A stretch of 64,000 nucleotides of DNA from Pseudarthrobacter enclensis (GCF_030811655.1 NZ_JAUSRE010000019.1:1-64000); one strand, 5' to 3'. Counted from the stretch's first letter, positions 6,100-15,748 are shown. The notes: generated by a model not told the origin, from the letters alone. Program-made: numbers and translations.

Positions 6100-9000
6100 A
6101 TGTTTTCCAAAATTCTGGTGGCCAACCGCGGCGAAATCGCGATCAGGGCCTTCCGCGCCGGCTACGAGCTGGGCGCCAAGACCGTTGCCGTTTTTCCCCA
6201 AGAGGACCGAAACTCCATCCATCGCCAGAAAGCGGACGAGGCCTACCTGATTGGCGAGGAAGGCCATCCGGTCCGGGCTTACCTGGACGTGGCAGAGGTG
6301 GTACGCGTCGCGAAGGAATCCGGCGCGGACGCCATCTACCCGGGATACGGGTTCCTCTCCGAGAATCCTGAACTGGCCCGTGCCGCAAAGGAAGCGGGCA
6401 TCACTTTCGTGGGTCCGCCCGCCGAGGTGCTGGAGCTGGCCGGCAACAAGGTGGCTGCGCTGAAAGCCGCCCGGGAAGCCGGCGTTCCCGTCCTGAAGTC
6501 AAGTGAACCGTCCAAGGACCTGGATGAGCTCCTGGCTGCGGCCGATGAGATCGGCTTCCCCATCTTCGCCAAGGCCGTGGCCGGCGGCGGCGGCCGGGGC
6601 ATGCGCCGCGTAGATACCCGCGAGGCCCTCCCCGAAGCCCTGAAATCAGCCATGCGCGAGGCAGATGCTGCGTTCGGGGACCCCACCATGTTCCTGGAAC
6701 AGGCAGTTCTCCGTCCGCGGCACATCGAAGTACAGATCCTCGCGGATGCAGAGGGCAACGTCGTGCACCTCTTCGAACGTGACTGTTCCATCCAGCGGCG
6801 GCACCAAAAGGTCATTGAGATCGCCCCTGCCCCCAACCTGGACGACAGCATCCGCCAGGCGCTCTACCGTGACGCGGTGAAGTTTGCCCAGGCCTTGAAG
6901 TACGTGAACGCCGGTACTGTCGAGTTCCTGGTGGACACCGAGGGGGAGCGGGCAGGCCAGCACGTCTTCATCGAAATGAACCCCCGTATCCAGGTGGAGC
7001 ACACAGTGACCGAGGAAGTCACCGACGTGGACCTGGTCCAGGCCCAGATGCGGATCGCCTCGGGCGAGACCCTTGCGGACCTCGGCCTCTCCCAGGACAC
7101 CGTCAGGCTTCGCGGGGCCGCCTTGCAGAGCCGGATCACCACTGAGGATCCCGCCAACGGCTTCCGGCCCGACGTTGGAAAGATCACTGGATACCGCTCC
7201 GCCGGCGGCGCCGGCGTCCGGCTGGACGGCGGCACCGTCTACTCCGGAGCCGAGATCAGCCCGCACTTCGATTCGATGCTGGTCAAGCTCACCTGCCGCG
7301 GCAGGGACTACCCCGCGGCGGTTGCCCGCGCCCGCCGTGCGTTGGCTGAGTTCCGCATCCGCGGCGTCTCCACCAACATCCCCTTCCTGCAGGCCGTGTT
7401 GGATGACCCGGACTTCATCGCCGGGGATGTTGCCACTAACTTCATCGACCAGCGCCCGGAACTGCTCAAGGCCCGGGTCTCGGCGGACCGCGGCACCAAG
7501 CTCCTGACCTGGCTGGCCGACGTCACCGTCAACAAGCCCAATGGCGAACTGACCGTCCACTCGGACCCTGCCCACAAGCTTCCCGACGTCAAGGACAAGC
7601 AAGCGGCCCCGGGGTCACGCCAGAAGCTCCTTGAGCTGGGCCCGGAAGGGTTCGCGAAGGCACTGCGTGAACAGACCCCCGTCGCCGTCACCGACACCAC
7701 CTTCCGCGACGCACACCAGTCCCTCCTGGCCACCCGCGTCCGCACCCGGGACCTGGTTGCCGCCGGCCCCGCCGTTACGGCCCTGCTGCCCGAACTCCTG
7801 TCCGTAGAAGCATGGGGCGGTGCCACTTACGATGTCGCACTGCGCTTCCTGGGCGAAGACCCCTGGGACAGGCTGGCTGCCCTTCGCAAGGCCATGCCGA
7901 ACGTCTGCATCCAGATGCTGCTGCGCGGCCGCAACACGGTCGGCTACACGCCGTACCCCGAAGAGGTGACCGAAGCGTTCGTCAACGAGGCAGCGGCCAC
8001 CGGCATCGACATCTTCCGGATCTTCGACGCGCTGAACGACGTCAGCCAGATGGCGCCGGCCATCCGCGCGGTCCGGGCCACGGGCACCGCCGTTGCCGAG
8101 GTTGCCCTCTGCTACACGGGCGACATGCTGGACCCCGAGGAGAAGCTCTACACCCTGGACTACTACCTCGGCCTGGCCCAGAAGATTGTCGACGCCGGAG
8201 CCCACATCCTGGCCATCAAGGACATGGCGGGGCTGCTGCGGCCCGCTGCCGCCGCGAAGCTGGTTGCGGCCCTGCGCGAACGCTTCGACCTTCCCGTCCA
8301 CCTGCACACCCACGACACCGCCGGCGGCCAGCTGGCCACCCTGCTGGCAGCTGTAGACGCCGGCGTGGACGCCGTGGACGTCGCAGCGGCATCACTGGCC
8401 GGCACCACCAGCCAGGTCTCGGCGTCGGCCCTTGTTGCGGCCCTGGCCCACACACCCCGGGATACCGGCCTCAGCCTGGACGCCGTCAGTTCGCTTGAGC
8501 CGTACTGGGAAGCCGTCCGCCGCGTCTACGCGCCGTTCGAGTCCGGGCTGCCCGGCCCCACCGGGCGTGTGTACAAGCACGAGATCCCGGGCGGCCAGCT
8601 GTCCAACCTGCGCCAGCAGGCCATGGCCCTCGGCCTGGGCGAGCGGTTCGAGGCGATCGAGGACATGTACACGGCGGCCGACCGCATCCTGGGCCACCTG
8701 GTGAAGGTGACCCCGTCCTCCAAGGTGGTGGGCGACCTCGCCCTGCACCTGGTGGGCCTCAACGCCGATCCCGCGGATTTCGAAGCCAACCCCCAGAACT
8801 ACGACATCCCCGACTCCGTGATTGGTTTCCTGTCCGGCGAACTCGGTGATCCTCCCGGAGGCTGGCCCGAGCCCTTCCGCACCAAGGCCCTGCAGGGCAG
8901 GAGCGTGAAGGTGCGCGACGTCGAACTCAGCGCCGAGGACAGCGCGGCGTTGAAGTCCGACTCGAAGACCCGCCAGCACACGCTGAACCGCCTCCTCTTT

Positions 9001-9498
9001 GAGGGACCCACCAGGGACTACCTGAAGAGCGTGGAGACGTACGGCAACATTTCCGTGCTTGACACGCGTGACTACCTTTACGGCCTCCAACGTGGCACCG
9101 AGCACGAGATCCAGCTCGAGCGCGGCGTCCGCCTCATCGCCTCCCTGGAAGCTGTCTCGGAACCGGACGAAAAGGGCATGCGGACGGTCATGTGCACCCT
9201 GAACGGCCAGTCCCGGCCCGTGGTGGTCCGCGACCGCTCCGTGGTCAGCAACGTAAAGGCCGCCGAGAAGGCCGACCCGGCCCAGCCCGGCCAGGTGGCC
9301 GCACCGTTCGCCGGTGCCGTCACGGTCACCGTCAAGCCGGGTGACACCGTCAAGGCCGGAGACACTGTGGCAACCATCGAGGCCATGAAGATGGAAGCAT
9401 CAATTACGACGCCGGTTGGCGGCAAGGTCTCCCGCCTCGCCATCTCCGCCGTCGAGCAGGTCCAGGGCGGAGACCTGCTACTGGTCATCGAGCAGTAA
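6100..9498 (+). CDS. pyc: pyruvate carboxylase
   Basis: Biotin enzyme of 1132 residues that carboxylates pyruvate to oxaloacetate, refilling the TCA cycle. Domains in order: biotin carboxylase with ATP-grasp (about 1-450; KILVANRGEIA at the start, AVAGGGGRGMR ATP loop), carboxyltransferase from about 528 (VTDTTFRDAHQS), a PYC-specific conserved domain (about 830-1030), and a C-terminal biotinyl domain with EAMKMEAS, the biotinylated lysine being Lys1097. The length is usual for single-chain pyruvate carboxylases. The ATG at 6100 follows CAGGAGAAGC. It has its own promoter region and terminator. No frameshift or missing motif was seen. Confidence 0.97.
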   Translation: MFSKILVANRGEIAIRAFRAGYELGAKTVAVFPQEDRNSIHRQKADEAYLIGEEGHPVRAYLDVAEVVRVAKESGADAIYPGYGFLSENPELARAAKEAGITFVGPPAEVLELAGNKVAALKAAREAGVPVLKSSEPSKDLDELLAAADEIGFPIFAKAVAGGGGRGMRRVDTREALPEALKSAMREADAAFGDPTMFLEQAVLRPRHIEVQILADAEGNVVHLFERDCSIQRRHQKVIEIAPAPNLDDSIRQALYRDAVKFAQALKYVNAGTVEFLVDTEGERAGQHVFIEMNPRIQVEHTVTEEVTDVDLVQAQMRIASGETLADLGLSQDTVRLRGAALQSRITTEDPANGFRPDVGKITGYRSAGGAGVRLDGGTVYSGAEISPHFDSMLVKLTCRGRDYPAAVARARRALAEFRIRGVSTNIPFLQAVLDDPDFIAGDVATNFIDQRPELLKARVSADRGTKLLTWLADVTVNKPNGELTVHSDPAHKLPDVKDKQAAPGSRQKLLELGPEGFAKALREQTPVAVTDTTFRDAHQSLLATRVRTRDLVAAGPAVTALLPELLSVEAWGGATYDVALRFLGEDPWDRLAALRKAMPNVCIQMLLRGRNTVGYTPYPEEVTEAFVNEAAATGIDIFRIFDALNDVSQMAPAIRAVRATGTAVAEVALCYTGDMLDPEEKLYTLDYYLGLAQKIVDAGAHILAIKDMAGLLRPAAAAKLVAALRERFDLPVHLHTHDTAGGQLATLLAAVDAGVDAVDVAAASLAGTTSQVSASALVAALAHTPRDTGLSLDAVSSLEPYWEAVRRVYAPFESGLPGPTGRVYKHEIPGGQLSNLRQQAMALGLGERFEAIEDMYTAADRILGHLVKVTPSSKVVGDLALHLVGLNADPADFEANPQNYDIPDSVIGFLSGELGDPPGGWPEPFRTKALQGRSVKVRDVELSAEDSAALKSDSKTRQHTLNRLLFEGPTRDYLKSVETYGNISVLDTRDYLYGLQRGTEHEIQLERGVRLIASLEAVSEPDEKGMRTVMCTLNGQSRPVVVRDRSVVSNVKAAEKADPAQPGQVAAPFAGAVTVTVKPGDTVKAGDTVATIEAMKMEASITTPVGGKVSRLAISAVEQVQGGDLLLVIEQ

Positions 9499-9511
9499 GA
9501 AGTTCAGACGC

Positions 9512-9550
9512 AACGAAAGGGTCCTCCCGTGACGGGGGGACTCTTTCGTT
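9512..9550. terminator. bidirectional terminator between pyc and the acyl-CoA synthetase gene
   Basis: A 17-bp stem with two mismatches, 9512-9528 with 9534-9550, and a five-base loop. The outer arms AACGAAAG/CTTTCGTT give a T-rich end on both strands, fitting two convergent genes. Confidence 0.8.
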
Positions 9551-9561
9551 GTTGTGCCGTA

Positions 9562-11370
9562 TCAGGGACGCGGGGCGGAGTACATCTCTTCGATGACGGT
9601 TTCGAAGTCCTTCATCACCTGGGCCCGCTTCACCTTCATGGAGGGGGTCAGGTGGCCGGATGCTTCCGTGAAGTCGGCAGGGACGATGCGGAAGGACTTG
9701 ATGGCTTCGGCCTGGGAGACCGAGGTGTTGGCCGCCGTGATGAGGTCCTGCACTGCTGCCTTGACCACAGGGTTCTGCGCGGCCTGTTCCAGTGTGGTGT
9801 CTGTCGGAAGGCCGTGGCGCTGGAGCCAGCCCGGCAATGCCTCCTGGTCCAGGGTCACGAGGGCTCCGATAAAGGGCCGGTTGTCGCCCACTACGAGGAC
9901 CTGGGATACCAGGGCGTCGGCGCGGATCTGGTCTTCAAGCAAAGCCGGAATGACGTTCTTGCCGCCGGCGGTGACAATGATTTCCTTCTTCCGGCCCGTA
10001 ATCCGAAGGAAACCCTCCTCATCCAGTTGTCCGATGTCCCCCGTATGGAACCAGCCGTCGGTGAATGCCTCAGCAGTGAGGTCGTCCCGCCCGTAGTAGC
10101 CCCGCATGACGCAGACCCCCTTGGCCAGGATCTCACCGTCGTCGGCGATCTTTACGGCATTGCCGGGAAGCGGCTTGCCTACGGAACCGATCTTGATCCG
10201 CTGCGGGGTGTTGACCGTAATGGGCGCCGTGGTCTCCGTCAGGCCGTAGCCTTCCAGCACCTGGATTCCAATACCCTGGAAGAAGTGCCCCAAGCGCTCG
10301 CCCAGGGGGCCGCCGCCGGAAACCGCGTGGGCGACCTGTCCGCCCATGGCGGCCCGCAGTTTCCCGTAAACCAGCCTGTCGAACAGCGCGTGCCGGAGTT
10401 TCAGGCCCAGGCCCACGCGACCTTCCTGCCGGGCCCTGGAGAAGGCGATGGCCGTTTCGGCTGCCCGATGGAAGATGGCGCCCTTGCCGCCGTCCTCGGC
10501 TTTGGTCAGGGCGGAGTTGTAGACCTTTTCGAAAACCCTTGGCACGGCGAGGATGAATGTCGGCTCGTAGCTCTGCAGATCGCCCAGGAGGTTCTTGATG
10601 TCGGGGGTGTGGGCCACGGTGGTGCCGGCGGCCATGGCAAGCACCGAAATGAAGCGGGCAAACACGTGGGCCAGCGGCAGGAACATGATGGTCTTGGCCT
10701 TCTCGTGGACGATTTCGCCGATGATGGCCAAGGCGTTGTCCGAGAGTTCAACGAAGTTGCCGTGGGTCAGTTCGCAGCCCTTGGGACGCCCCGTGGTTCC
10801 GGAGGTGTAGATGATGGTGGCCACGTCATGCAGGCCTGCTGCGCTGCGGCGGGACTCAAGTTCTGCGTCGCTGACGTGGCGGCCGGCCTCCCTTAGGCTG
10901 TCCAGACCCTGGCCTTCGAGTTGCCACACATGCTGCACAGCAGCGAGCCCCTCGGCAGTGACGGCCTGGCGGATCACGTTCTCGTGGTGGGCAGACTCGG
11001 CGAAGGCGGCGACCGCGCCGGAATCGCCCAGGTTCCATGCGACCTGGGAGGGGGAGGACGTCTCGTAGATGGGAACGGAAACGGCACCTGCGAACCAGAT
11101 GGAGAAGTCCACCAGGGACCACTCATACCGGGTCCGGGACATGATGCCGACGCGGTCCCCGGCCCCTACTCCGCTGGCGATCAGACCCTTGGCCAGGGCT
11201 TTGACGTCTGCCAGGAACTCGGTGGCCGGCACGTTGCGCCAGGAGCCCGCAGAATCCAGGCGTGAAAACAGTGCCGGATCGCTGGGCTTGGCCGCCTGCC
11301 GCAGCACCAGGTCGGTGATGTTCGTCTCAGGCGGGACAACGACCAAGGGCGGAACACTGAATTCGCGCAC
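9562..11370 (-). CDS. long-chain fatty acid CoA ligase (FadD15-like)
   Basis: AMP-forming acyl-CoA synthetase of 602 residues that activates fatty acids as acyl-CoA at the membrane. The nucleotide-binding motif YTSGTTGRPKG is at residues 188-198; the later motifs GYGLTETTAPI, WFHTGDIGQLDEEGFLRITGRKKE and the C-terminal lysine region (EAIKSFRIVP) are all present. The start is GTG at 11370, with AAAGGAG 6 bases ahead. Its placement a few genes from a PlsC acyltransferase, aroG and a PknL-like kinase matches the Rv2187-Rv2176 region, so it probably feeds phospholipid synthesis or fatty acid turnover. Exact chain length preference cannot be read. Confidence 0.93.
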   Translation of the reverse strand: MREFSVPPLVVVPPETNITDLVLRQAAKPSDPALFSRLDSAGSWRNVPATEFLADVKALAKGLIASGVGAGDRVGIMSRTRYEWSLVDFSIWFAGAVSVPIYETSSPSQVAWNLGDSGAVAAFAESAHHENVIRQAVTAEGLAAVQHVWQLEGQGLDSLREAGRHVSDAELESRRSAAGLHDVATIIYTSGTTGRPKGCELTHGNFVELSDNALAIIGEIVHEKAKTIMFLPLAHVFARFISVLAMAAGTTVAHTPDIKNLLGDLQSYEPTFILAVPRVFEKVYNSALTKAEDGGKGAIFHRAAETAIAFSRARQEGRVGLGLKLRHALFDRLVYGKLRAAMGGQVAHAVSGGGPLGERLGHFFQGIGIQVLEGYGLTETTAPITVNTPQRIKIGSVGKPLPGNAVKIADDGEILAKGVCVMRGYYGRDDLTAEAFTDGWFHTGDIGQLDEEGFLRITGRKKEIIVTAGGKNVIPALLEDQIRADALVSQVLVVGDNRPFIGALVTLDQEALPGWLQRHGLPTDTTLEQAAQNPVVKAAVQDLITAANTSVSQAEAIKSFRIVPADFTEASGHLTPSMKVKRAQVMKDFETVIEEMYSAPRP

Positions 11371-11527
11371 TATAGCTCCTTTGATATCTGAAGTCCCGCG
11401 CAGGGGGTTGCCTAAAGACTAATACCCCTGATGGAACAGTGCAGTACATAAACCTACTGACGAGTAACTTAGCCGTCAATGCCCGCGCCGGCAGGCCGCA
11501 TATGTCAAGACAATTCAGCTCCGCGCC

Positions 11528-11533
11528 TAGAAT
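11528..11533 (+). promoter_or_regulatory. -10-like hexamer for leaderless ROK kinase mRNA
   Basis: TAGAAT ends 8 bases before the ATG at 11542, with no ribosome site between them. No good -35 hexamer is visible. Confidence 0.5.
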
Positions 11534-11541
11534 GGTGCACT

Positions 11542-12630
11542 ATGTACGGAGCCTTGTCCGGCGATCAGGCCGGCCCCCTGAAAAGACCCGCCCCCTGGCG
11601 CCTCCGTCCGGCCACCTACCGCGCCGGCCAGCTTCATGGGGGCGGCGGCGGCCACCTCCGCCTGGGCCGCAAGGGCCTCGCGATCGGGATAGACATCGGG
11701 GGAACCAAGGTGGCAGCGGGCGTGGTGGACGCCGAGGGCCGCATCCTCAGCGAGGCACGCCGGTCCACCCCGGGAACGGACCCCCGTGCGGTGGAGCAGG
11801 TCATTGTCGAGCTGGTGGAGGAACTGGGTCAAGGGCACCGCATCTGGTCCGTCGGCATCGGCGCTGCCGGCTGGATGGACCTTGCCGGGGGAACCGTTCT
11901 GTTCAGCCCGCACCTGGCATGGCGCAACGAACCGCTGCGTGAAAACCTCCAGCGGCTGCTCCGCCGTCCCGTGCTCCTGACAAACGACGCCGATGCCGCA
12001 GCCTGGGCCGAATGGCGCTTCGGCGCGGGGCAGGGAGAGGACCGGCTCGTCTGCATAACGCTGGGCACCGGAATCGGCGGCGCCATGGTGATGGACGGCA
12101 GGGTGGAGCGCGGCCGGTTCGGAGTGGCGGGGGAGTTCGGCCACCAGATCATCATGCCGGGCGGCCACCGGTGCGAATGCGGCAACCGCGGATGCTGGGA
12201 GCAGTATGCCTCCGGCAACGCCCTGGGCCGGGAAGCCAGGCTCCTGGCCCGGTCCAACTCGCCCGTGGCGCAGGACCTCCTGGCTGCGGTGGATGGACAC
12301 CCGGAAGCCATCACGGGGGCGATCGTGACCGAACTCGCCCTGGCCGGCGACCGTGCCTCCCGGGAACTGATCGAAGAGGTCGGCGAATGGCTTGGGCTTG
12401 GCCTGGCCAACCTGGCTGCGGCCCTTGATCCGGGTCTGTTCGTTATCGGCGGCGGTCTCTGCTCAGCCGGGGACCTGCTGGTGGAGCCGGCCCGCAAGGC
12501 GTTTGCCAGGAACCTGACCGGCCGTGGCTTCCGCCCGGCTGCAGGGATTGAGCTCGCGGCACTGGGTCCCAACGCCGGCCTTATCGGCGCTGCCGACCTT
12601 TCACGCGTCAGCAGCCGCGTCCGCAGGTGA
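11542..12630 (+). CDS. ROK-family glucokinase
   Basis: Sugar kinase of about 362 residues; the ROK fold begins at [17 protein letters not shown] and contains the phosphate loop LGTGIGGAMV and the zinc motif GHRCECGNRGCWEQYASG (CxCGxxGCxE). It most likely phosphorylates glucose with ATP; a ROK repressor is excluded because no helix-turn-helix precedes the kinase. The first 45 residues are basic, proline- and glycine-rich and unusual for the family. No later ATG or GTG start gives a shorter N-terminus before the kinase fold, and the TAGAAT hexamer supports this start. A second, different glucokinase (ppgK) is at 53477. Confidence 0.88.
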   Translation: MYGALSGDQAGPLKRPAPWRLRPATYRAGQLHGGGGGHLRLGRKGLAIGIDIGGTKVAAGVVDAEGRILSEARRSTPGTDPRAVEQVIVELVEELGQGHRIWSVGIGAAGWMDLAGGTVLFSPHLAWRNEPLRENLQRLLRRPVLLTNDADAAAWAEWRFGAGQGEDRLVCITLGTGIGGAMVMDGRVERGRFGVAGEFGHQIIMPGGHRCECGNRGCWEQYASGNALGREARLLARSNSPVAQDLLAAVDGHPEAITGAIVTELALAGDRASRELIEEVGEWLGLGLANLAAALDPGLFVIGGGLCSAGDLLVEPARKAFARNLTGRGFRPAAGIELAALGPNAGLIGAADLSRVSSRVRR

Positions 12631-12655
12631 CGGCGGCGGACAGGGGGCTGGCCTG

Positions 12656-13228
12656 CTAGACCCGTGCGCCGTCGTCATCCCCGTTCTTTTCCTGGGGCAG
12701 TTTCATGATCAGGTACACCGCGCCGAGGACGAACACGGCAACGATGCCGATAATGGCCAGCACGGGTGCCGAACGCCAAAACATGGCGGACAGCAACAGC
12801 GCCACCGGTCCCCCCACGGCCCCGAGCCAGGCGAGCATGGTCAGGGGGGCGGTGCCGGCGAGGCTGGGCGGCTCCTCCGGCACGAACTCTTCGCCGTCGT
12901 CGTCCAGTTCATAGTCCCTTGGACGGTCAGTGGACTGGCCCCCGTCTCCGGTTTCCCGCCCGCGGTGTGTCTCCGCCTGGCGGTCAGCCGCGGACATTTC
13001 CGTCGGCGGCATCCCCGCGAGGCCCAGGGGATCGAAATCCCGGAAGGATGGCGGCCCGGTTGTTTCGGGGGCCTCCGCGGCGTTGGCGGGGGACCGCTGT
13101 TGACCGGCCGCCGGTGGATCCGGGCGGATCGCCACCGTGTCGGATTCCAGCCGCGCCACCAGGTCCAGCCACACGGCGTCGTCCTGGTTGGCACCCGGGT
13201 CCGGCTGTTCGGAGTCAGGCCTGTTCAC
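12656..13228 (-). CDS. uncharacterised membrane protein with long cytosolic N-terminus
   Basis: I do not recognise a named family. The protein has 190 residues: an acidic, proline-rich, probably disordered N-terminal part (about 1-125) containing FRDFDPLGLAG, then two hydrophobic segments (about 128-150 and 155-178) and a charged tail. The start is the GTG at 13226-13228, which lies inside the last codons of the upstream hydrolase gene (14-base overlap), so it is likely the third gene of that operon. A longer reading to 13432 would overlap the hydrolase extensively and is not supported. Confidence 0.65.
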   Translation of the reverse strand: MNRPDSEQPDPGANQDDAVWLDLVARLESDTVAIRPDPPAAGQQRSPANAAEAPETTGPPSFRDFDPLGLAGMPPTEMSAADRQAETHRGRETGDGGQSTDRPRDYELDDDGEEFVPEEPPSLAGTAPLTMLAWLGAVGGPVALLLSAMFWRSAPVLAIIGIVAVFVLGAVYLIMKLPQEKNGDDDGARV

Positions 13229-14021
13229 TGCGGACCTCCTGTCCGCTTCCCGTCGGGGCGCCGGGCATGTCCCGCAGCACCCTCCGGACAAACTCCACCG
13301 ATCCCTCAAAGATCTGGTCTGCATCGTTGTCCAGGGTAGCCACGTGGTAGCTGTTTTCGAGCCGGACAACCTCAAGGGGGGCGTTTGCCAGCCCGCGCCG
13401 CAGGGCGGCCATGCTGGAATCGGACACCACATGGTCCACGGCAGAACGGTACACCTGGACGGGCGCCGTGACCCTGGGAAGGAGCCGGACTGTGTCCTTG
13501 AACATTTTGTTCAGCTCGTGGGCGGCCGCTACGGGAGTGCGCGCGTAGGCGCCTTCATCCATGCCGGCTTTCAGGATGTCGTTGCCGATCGAAGGCGTGC
13601 TTCTCAGGACCAGCTTGAGGATTCCTGCCAGCGGCGCCCGGGGATCGTCGATCACCAGTCCGGGATTCACCAGGACCACTCCGGCGACGGGGCGGGTAGC
13701 GGCGATGCGGAGGGCCAGGGCCCCGCCCATGCTGAGTCCGGCCGCGAAGACGTGGTCGCACTCGCCATCAAGTTCCAGGAACGCAGCATCCAGGGCGCCG
13801 TGCCACTGCTGCCACCGCGTGCGGGCAAGATCCTGCCATGTGGTTCCATGGCCGGGCAGCAACGGCATCCGGACGGCGAAACCGGCCCCCGCGAATGCAG
13901 TCGCCCAGGCACGAAGGCTGTGCGGGCTTCCCGTGAACCCATGGGAAAGGACCACGCCGGCGCGGTGGCCTTCGCCGCTGAAGGCGCTGCTGAACGGGCT
14001 GTGGTCAGGGCCGGACGTCAT
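13215..14021 (-). CDS. alpha/beta hydrolase (esterase or monoglyceride lipase type), copy 2
   Basis: Serine hydrolase of 268 residues. Nucleophile elbow GLSMG with Ser97; oxyanion-hole segment HGFTGSP at residues 28-34; probable acid Asp196 (YRSAVDHVV) and catalytic His226 (NSYHVATLDND). It resembles thermophilic carboxylesterase Est30 and monoacylglycerol lipases. The start overlaps the stop of the homologous upstream gene in ATGA. Both enzymes look like products of a tandem duplication. The substrate is probably a short-chain or monoacyl ester; the lipid setting (fadD, plsC) suggests lysolipid or monoglyceride turnover. Confidence 0.85.
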   Translation of the reverse strand: MTSGPDHSPFSSAFSGEGHRAGVVLSHGFTGSPHSLRAWATAFAGAGFAVRMPLLPGHGTTWQDLARTRWQQWHGALDAAFLELDGECDHVFAAGLSMGGALALRIAATRPVAGVVLVNPGLVIDDPRAPLAGILKLVLRSTPSIGNDILKAGMDEGAYARTPVAAAHELNKMFKDTVRLLPRVTAPVQVYRSAVDHVVSDSSMAALRRGLANAPLEVVRLENSYHVATLDNDADQIFEGSVEFVRRVLRDMPGAPTGSGQEVRSEQA

Positions 14022-14806
14022 GGCGTCTCCAATATGGTGGTGCGGTGGGCGTGGGCGTCGACGAATTCCCCCGACCTGGCAAAGATGGCGGGCGCGTCAA
14101 CGTCCAGAGTAGCCACATGCCCGCTGCCGGCAAGGTCCACCACTTCGGTGATCCTTGTGCCCAGCCCCTTTCGAAGGAGCGCAAGGGACGTGGGTGGAAC
14201 CACGGCATCGGTGCGGGACTTGAAGACCTGGACGGGAGCGTCCACCCGGGGCAGGCTCCGCACCGTGGCGGCGAACAGCTTCTTCAATTCGTGAACCGCG
14301 GCCAGTGGAGTCAGCGAGTAATCGCCATCGTTGGTTGCCGGCGCGTTGGTCTGGTCCTCCTGGACCGGGACGGTGGTGCGCTGGAGGTATTTGAGCAATG
14401 CAATGATCCGGACCCTCCGGTCGTAGAAGCTCAGGCCCGGATTGACCACGCTCACCCCTGCCGCCGGGTGGCGTGCTGCCGCCAGCAGCGCGATGGCCCC
14501 GCCCATGGAGAGGCCGGCGGTGAAGCAGGACTCCGTCCGCCCGGCCAGATCAAGGAATGCCTTCTCGTAGGCCCCGTACCAGTCTTTCCAGCCCGTGGCG
14601 GCGAGTTGCCGCCAGTCGGTCCCGTGCCCGGGCAACAGGGGGACCGAGACGGCATACCCCAGGTCCGCCAGGTGCTGCGCCCACGGCATGATGCTCAGCG
14701 GGCTGCCCGTGAACCCGTGGCAGATAGCCACCCCTATGCGGGCATTGGCTCCGTGGCCCGGATGGTTGAAAGCGGCAGGACGGGGCGCAGTGCTGCTTTC
14801 GGTCAT
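14018..14806 (-). CDS. alpha/beta hydrolase, copy 1 of tandem pair
   Basis: Serine hydrolase of 262 residues, first gene of a three-gene minus-strand operon. It shares HGFTGSP, PLLPGHGT, AGLSMGGA (Ser100) and HVATLD (His230) with the next gene; the probable acid is Asp200 (FKSRTDAVV). All catalytic residues are intact in both copies, so neither is a pseudogene. The ATG at 14806 has no strong ribosome site. Divergent from plsC. Confidence 0.85.
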   Translation of the reverse strand: MTESSTAPRPAAFNHPGHGANARIGVAICHGFTGSPLSIMPWAQHLADLGYAVSVPLLPGHGTDWRQLAATGWKDWYGAYEKAFLDLAGRTESCFTAGLSMGGAIALLAAARHPAAGVSVVNPGLSFYDRRVRIIALLKYLQRTTVPVQEDQTNAPATNDGDYSLTPLAAVHELKKLFAATVRSLPRVDAPVQVFKSRTDAVVPPTSLALLRKGLGTRITEVVDLAGSGHVATLDVDAPAIFARSGEFVDAHAHRTTILETP

Positions 14807-14917
14807 GAGTCCATCGTGTCACTGTTCCAGTCAATTCTCACTAGAGTAGGGTTGCATTGATTCGCTGGCCACGCCCGATGCCGGGCCTGGGGGCTGCCTT
14901 CCGGAGAGGTTCACCAC

Positions 14918-15748
14918 GTGTTCTATTGGGTCATGAAGAGGATCTTCCTCGGTCCGGTGATCAAGTTGCTTTTTCGGCCGTGGGTCAAAGGCCTGGACAA
15001 TATTCCGGCGCAAGGGGCGGCCATCATCGCCTCCAACCACCTGTCGTTTTCCGATTCGATCTTCATGCCGCTTATGGTCCGCCGGCCCGTGGTCTTCCTG
15101 GCGAAGGCGGAGTACTTCACCGGCACGGGTATCAAGGGCAGGCTGACGGCGGCCTTCTTCCGCCTTACCAACCAGCTCCCCATGGACCGCTCCGGTGGCG
15201 CCGCCTCAGCCGCGTCGCTGAACGCGGGCATGGAAGTGCTCAACGCCGGGGGCCTGCTCGGCATCTACCCGGAAGGCACCCGAAGCCCGGACGGGCGGCT
15301 GTACCGCGGAAAAGTGGGCGTGGCCAGGCTGGCGCTGCAGGCCGGTGTGCCCGTTATTCCCGTTGCCATGATCGGGACCGACAAGGTCCAGCCCATTGGC
15401 AAGCGGCTGCCCAACATCCGCAGGATCGGGATGATCTTCGGCGAGCCCCTCGACTTCAGCCAGTACCGGGACCAGGCCGGGGACGGGGCGGTCCAGCGCA
15501 AGGTCACTGACGAGATCATGGCCCGGCTGATGCGCCTTTCGGGGCAGGAATACGTGGATGAATACGCGGCCGTGGTGAAGCTTCGGCTCGCCGGCAAACC
15601 CGGGGAACCGCAGGCTGCGGCGGAACCCCTCGCGGCCCCGGTGTCCTCCCAGGGCGAGTTCGTGCAGGACGAGGCTGCGGCCAACGGCAGCCCGGCGTCC
15701 GCGCGCACGGTTGGAGACGACGACGCCGGGACAACAGCCGCCGGATAG
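14918..15748 (+). CDS. 1-acyl-sn-glycerol-3-phosphate acyltransferase (PlsC family)
   Basis: Membrane-associated acyltransferase of 276 residues that transfers an acyl chain to lysophosphatidic acid or a similar acceptor. The catalytic HX4D motif is His41-LSFS-Asp46; the acceptor-binding motif EGTRS is at 119-123. The last 60 residues are Ala/Pro/Gly-rich and not part of the fold. The GTG at 14918 follows GGAGAGG at good spacing. Synteny (plsC - aroG - kinase) matches Rv2182c. Upstream TAGAGT and TAGGGT hexamers near 14842-14854 may be -10 elements. Confidence 0.9.
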   Translation: MFYWVMKRIFLGPVIKLLFRPWVKGLDNIPAQGAAIIASNHLSFSDSIFMPLMVRRPVVFLAKAEYFTGTGIKGRLTAAFFRLTNQLPMDRSGGAASAASLNAGMEVLNAGGLLGIYPEGTRSPDGRLYRGKVGVARLALQAGVPVIPVAMIGTDKVQPIGKRLPNIRRIGMIFGEPLDFSQYRDQAGDGAVQRKVTDEIMARLMRLSGQEYVDEYAAVVKLRLAGKPGEPQAAAEPLAAPVSSQGEFVQDEAAANGSPASARTVGDDDAGTTAAG

